Shown: piece by piece, positions 5,148 to 6,065 of the stretch
Layout: every line of letters begins with the position of its first letter
How positions within the stretch are numbered: position 1 is the stretch's first letter
NCBI GenBank assembly: GCA_012800995.1
Contig: JAAZIH010000019.1
Coordinates: forward strand, 1-6,065
DNA: 6,065 bases
Source of the DNA: Chloroflexota bacterium
GTDB lineage: Bacteria; Chloroflexota; Anaerolineae; Anaerolineales; Anaerolineaceae
Direction: 5' to 3'
Notes under the pieces: generated by a model
What the model was told of the DNA's origin: nothing
What the model saw: only the letters and a program-made list of their open reading frames with translations
Databases searched by the model: none
Translations under genes and position numbers: made by a program

Positions 5148-6065
5148 ATGAAAAAAATTGAGGGCTTTCCGAAAAAATTAAAGCAACTTTTGCTAAATAC
5201 TAAGTATTCCATTCACTATTATCAGAGGGAATACATGTGGCAGAGAAAGCATATCGAAGAACTTATTGACGACCTTACATCAGAGTTTTTAGAAAATTAT
5301 GAACCTGGTCATGATCGTCAGGAAGTGCAAGACTATAGTGCCTATTTTATGGGCTCAATTGTTCTTGCGGGAAGAGAAAATGCTATTATTGACGGTCAGC
5401 AAAGACTGACTTCGCTAACACTTCTCCTTATGTACCTTAATAATCAGTTGCGCGCAAATAAACAAAGCTATAGCATGATAGAGCAAATGATCTTTTCTGA
5501 AGCATATGGGACAAAATCTTTCAACATCAATGTGGACGACAGATCAGACTGTATGAATGCAATTTTTAATGATCAGCCTTTTGATACAACAAATGTAGGC
5601 GAGTCTGTAAAAAACCTGTATGAAAGATATAACGATATTATCGATGTTTTTCCCAATGATGAAATAACGAAAAAAATGCTTTTACACTTCTGTGACTGGC
5701 TTGCTGAAAAAGTCCTCTTCATCGAGATAGTAGCCACTACAGAACAAGATGCCCACAAAATATTCATAACTATGAATGACCGTGGTCTTAGTCTAACATC
5801 AACAGAAATGTTAAAAGGATATTTATTATCTGAAATTAAGGACGATAACGAGCGTAAGAAGTTAAATGGTCTATGGAAAAATAAAGTCTTTTCCCTTAAA
5901 AAAGACGATGACAAAGGGGACGAAACTTTTATCAAGGCTTGGCTTAGGGCTCAGTATGCTGAAACTATTCGTGAATCAAAAGCGGGTGCTGTTAATCAAG
6001 ACTTTGATATCATCGGTGGCCCATTTCATAAATGGGTACGAGATGAACGAGATAAGCTAGGTCTC
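5148..6065 (+). CDS. DUF262 (GmrS-like) domain protein, N-terminal 306 residues; open at the right edge
   Basis: An uninterrupted frame runs from ATG at 5148 (GGAGG six bases upstream) to the last base of the window. DUF262 hallmarks are clear: YYQREYMW followed by IEELIDDL (24-42), YFMGSIVL (66-73), IIDGQQRLTSLTLLL (80-94, the D-G-Q-Q-R nucleotide-hydrolysis/DNA-processing motif), and IFITMNDRGLSLTSTEMLKGYLL (205-227, the N-x-R-G-x-x-L block). In GmrSD-type modification-dependent restriction enzymes, DUF262 is the NTP-using part and a C-terminal DUF1524 HNH nuclease domain or separate GmrD subunit cuts modified DNA. That second half would lie past base 6065, so it is not known whether this is a full GmrSD-type enzyme. 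Codons are much more AT-rich than in the neighbouring genes, which suggests horizontal acquisition. A defence role is the best inference. Confidence 0.92.
   Translation, partial: MKKIEGFPKKLKQLLLNTKYSIHYYQREYMWQRKHIEELIDDLTSEFLENYEPGHDRQEVQDYSAYFMGSIVLAGRENAIIDGQQRLTSLTLLLMYLNNQLRANKQSYSMIEQMIFSEAYGTKSFNINVDDRSDCMNAIFNDQPFDTTNVGESVKNLYERYNDIIDVFPNDEITKKMLLHFCDWLAEKVLFIEIVATTEQDAHKIFITMNDRGLSLTSTEMLKGYLLSEIKDDNERKKLNGLWKNKVFSLKKDDDKGDETFIKAWLRAQYAETIRESKAGAVNQDFDIIGGPFHKWVRDERDKLGL

Noticed and set aside
5573..5935. 120-codon open frame on the minus strand
   Set aside because: It is antisense to the DUF262 gene, and its Ser/Phe/Leu-rich product is typical of a shadow of Lys/Glu/Asp-rich coding sequence.

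Overview
The window looks like a piece of a chromosome from an uncultured or environmental bacterium, most likely a Chloroflexota member of the Anaerolineae type. That placement is an inference. It rests on a Chloroflexi-style DHH phosphoesterase start (THEQADLDAL), a membrane-anchored SH3b protein with a Thr/Pro-rich stalk, and a large anchored class A beta-lactamase-fold serine hydrolase. No rRNA or marker gene is present to confirm it. No tRNA, rRNA, CRISPR array or insertion sequence was found.

Layout. Bases 1-2027 hold two minus-strand genes: a membrane-anchored serine hydrolase (462-2027) and, 18 bases downstream, the 5' end of a DHH-family phosphoesterase (443 to beyond base 1). A 146-base divergent intergenic region (2028-2173) holds a good plus-strand -10 element, a 12-bp palindrome and a pair of 12-bp tandem repeats. 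From 2174 a plus-strand run follows: an anchored SH3b protein (2174-2668), a PP2C-type protein phosphatase starting at TTG (2699-3541), an OmpR/PhoB-type response regulator (3552-4277) and an NAD(P)H/FMN flavodoxin-fold oxidoreductase with a CX2CX2CX7C cysteine motif (4295-4996). The gaps are 30, 10 and 17 bases, with no convincing terminator between them, so they probably form one transcription unit. A 151-base AT-rich gap (4997-5147) then leads to a gene open at the right edge (5148-6065), which encodes the N-terminal part of a DUF262 (GmrS-like) protein.

How the genes may work together. The serine hydrolase and the SH3b protein both carry one N-terminal membrane segment and an extracytoplasmic domain linked to cell-wall binding or peptidoglycan-related chemistry. 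The phosphatase and response regulator are cytoplasmic signalling proteins whose genes are tightly coupled: the phosphatase stop codon is part of the regulator's ribosome binding site. No histidine kinase or Ser/Thr kinase lies in the window. The simplest reading is an envelope and signalling neighbourhood of core chromosome.

The DUF262 gene differs clearly in base composition (many AT-rich codons), has its own strong ribosome binding site and belongs to a family strongly tied to anti-phage restriction. The gap at 4997-5147 is therefore the likely edge of an accessory, possibly defence, region continuing to the right. That edge is the most interesting part of the window, but the system it may belong to lies mostly outside what can be seen.
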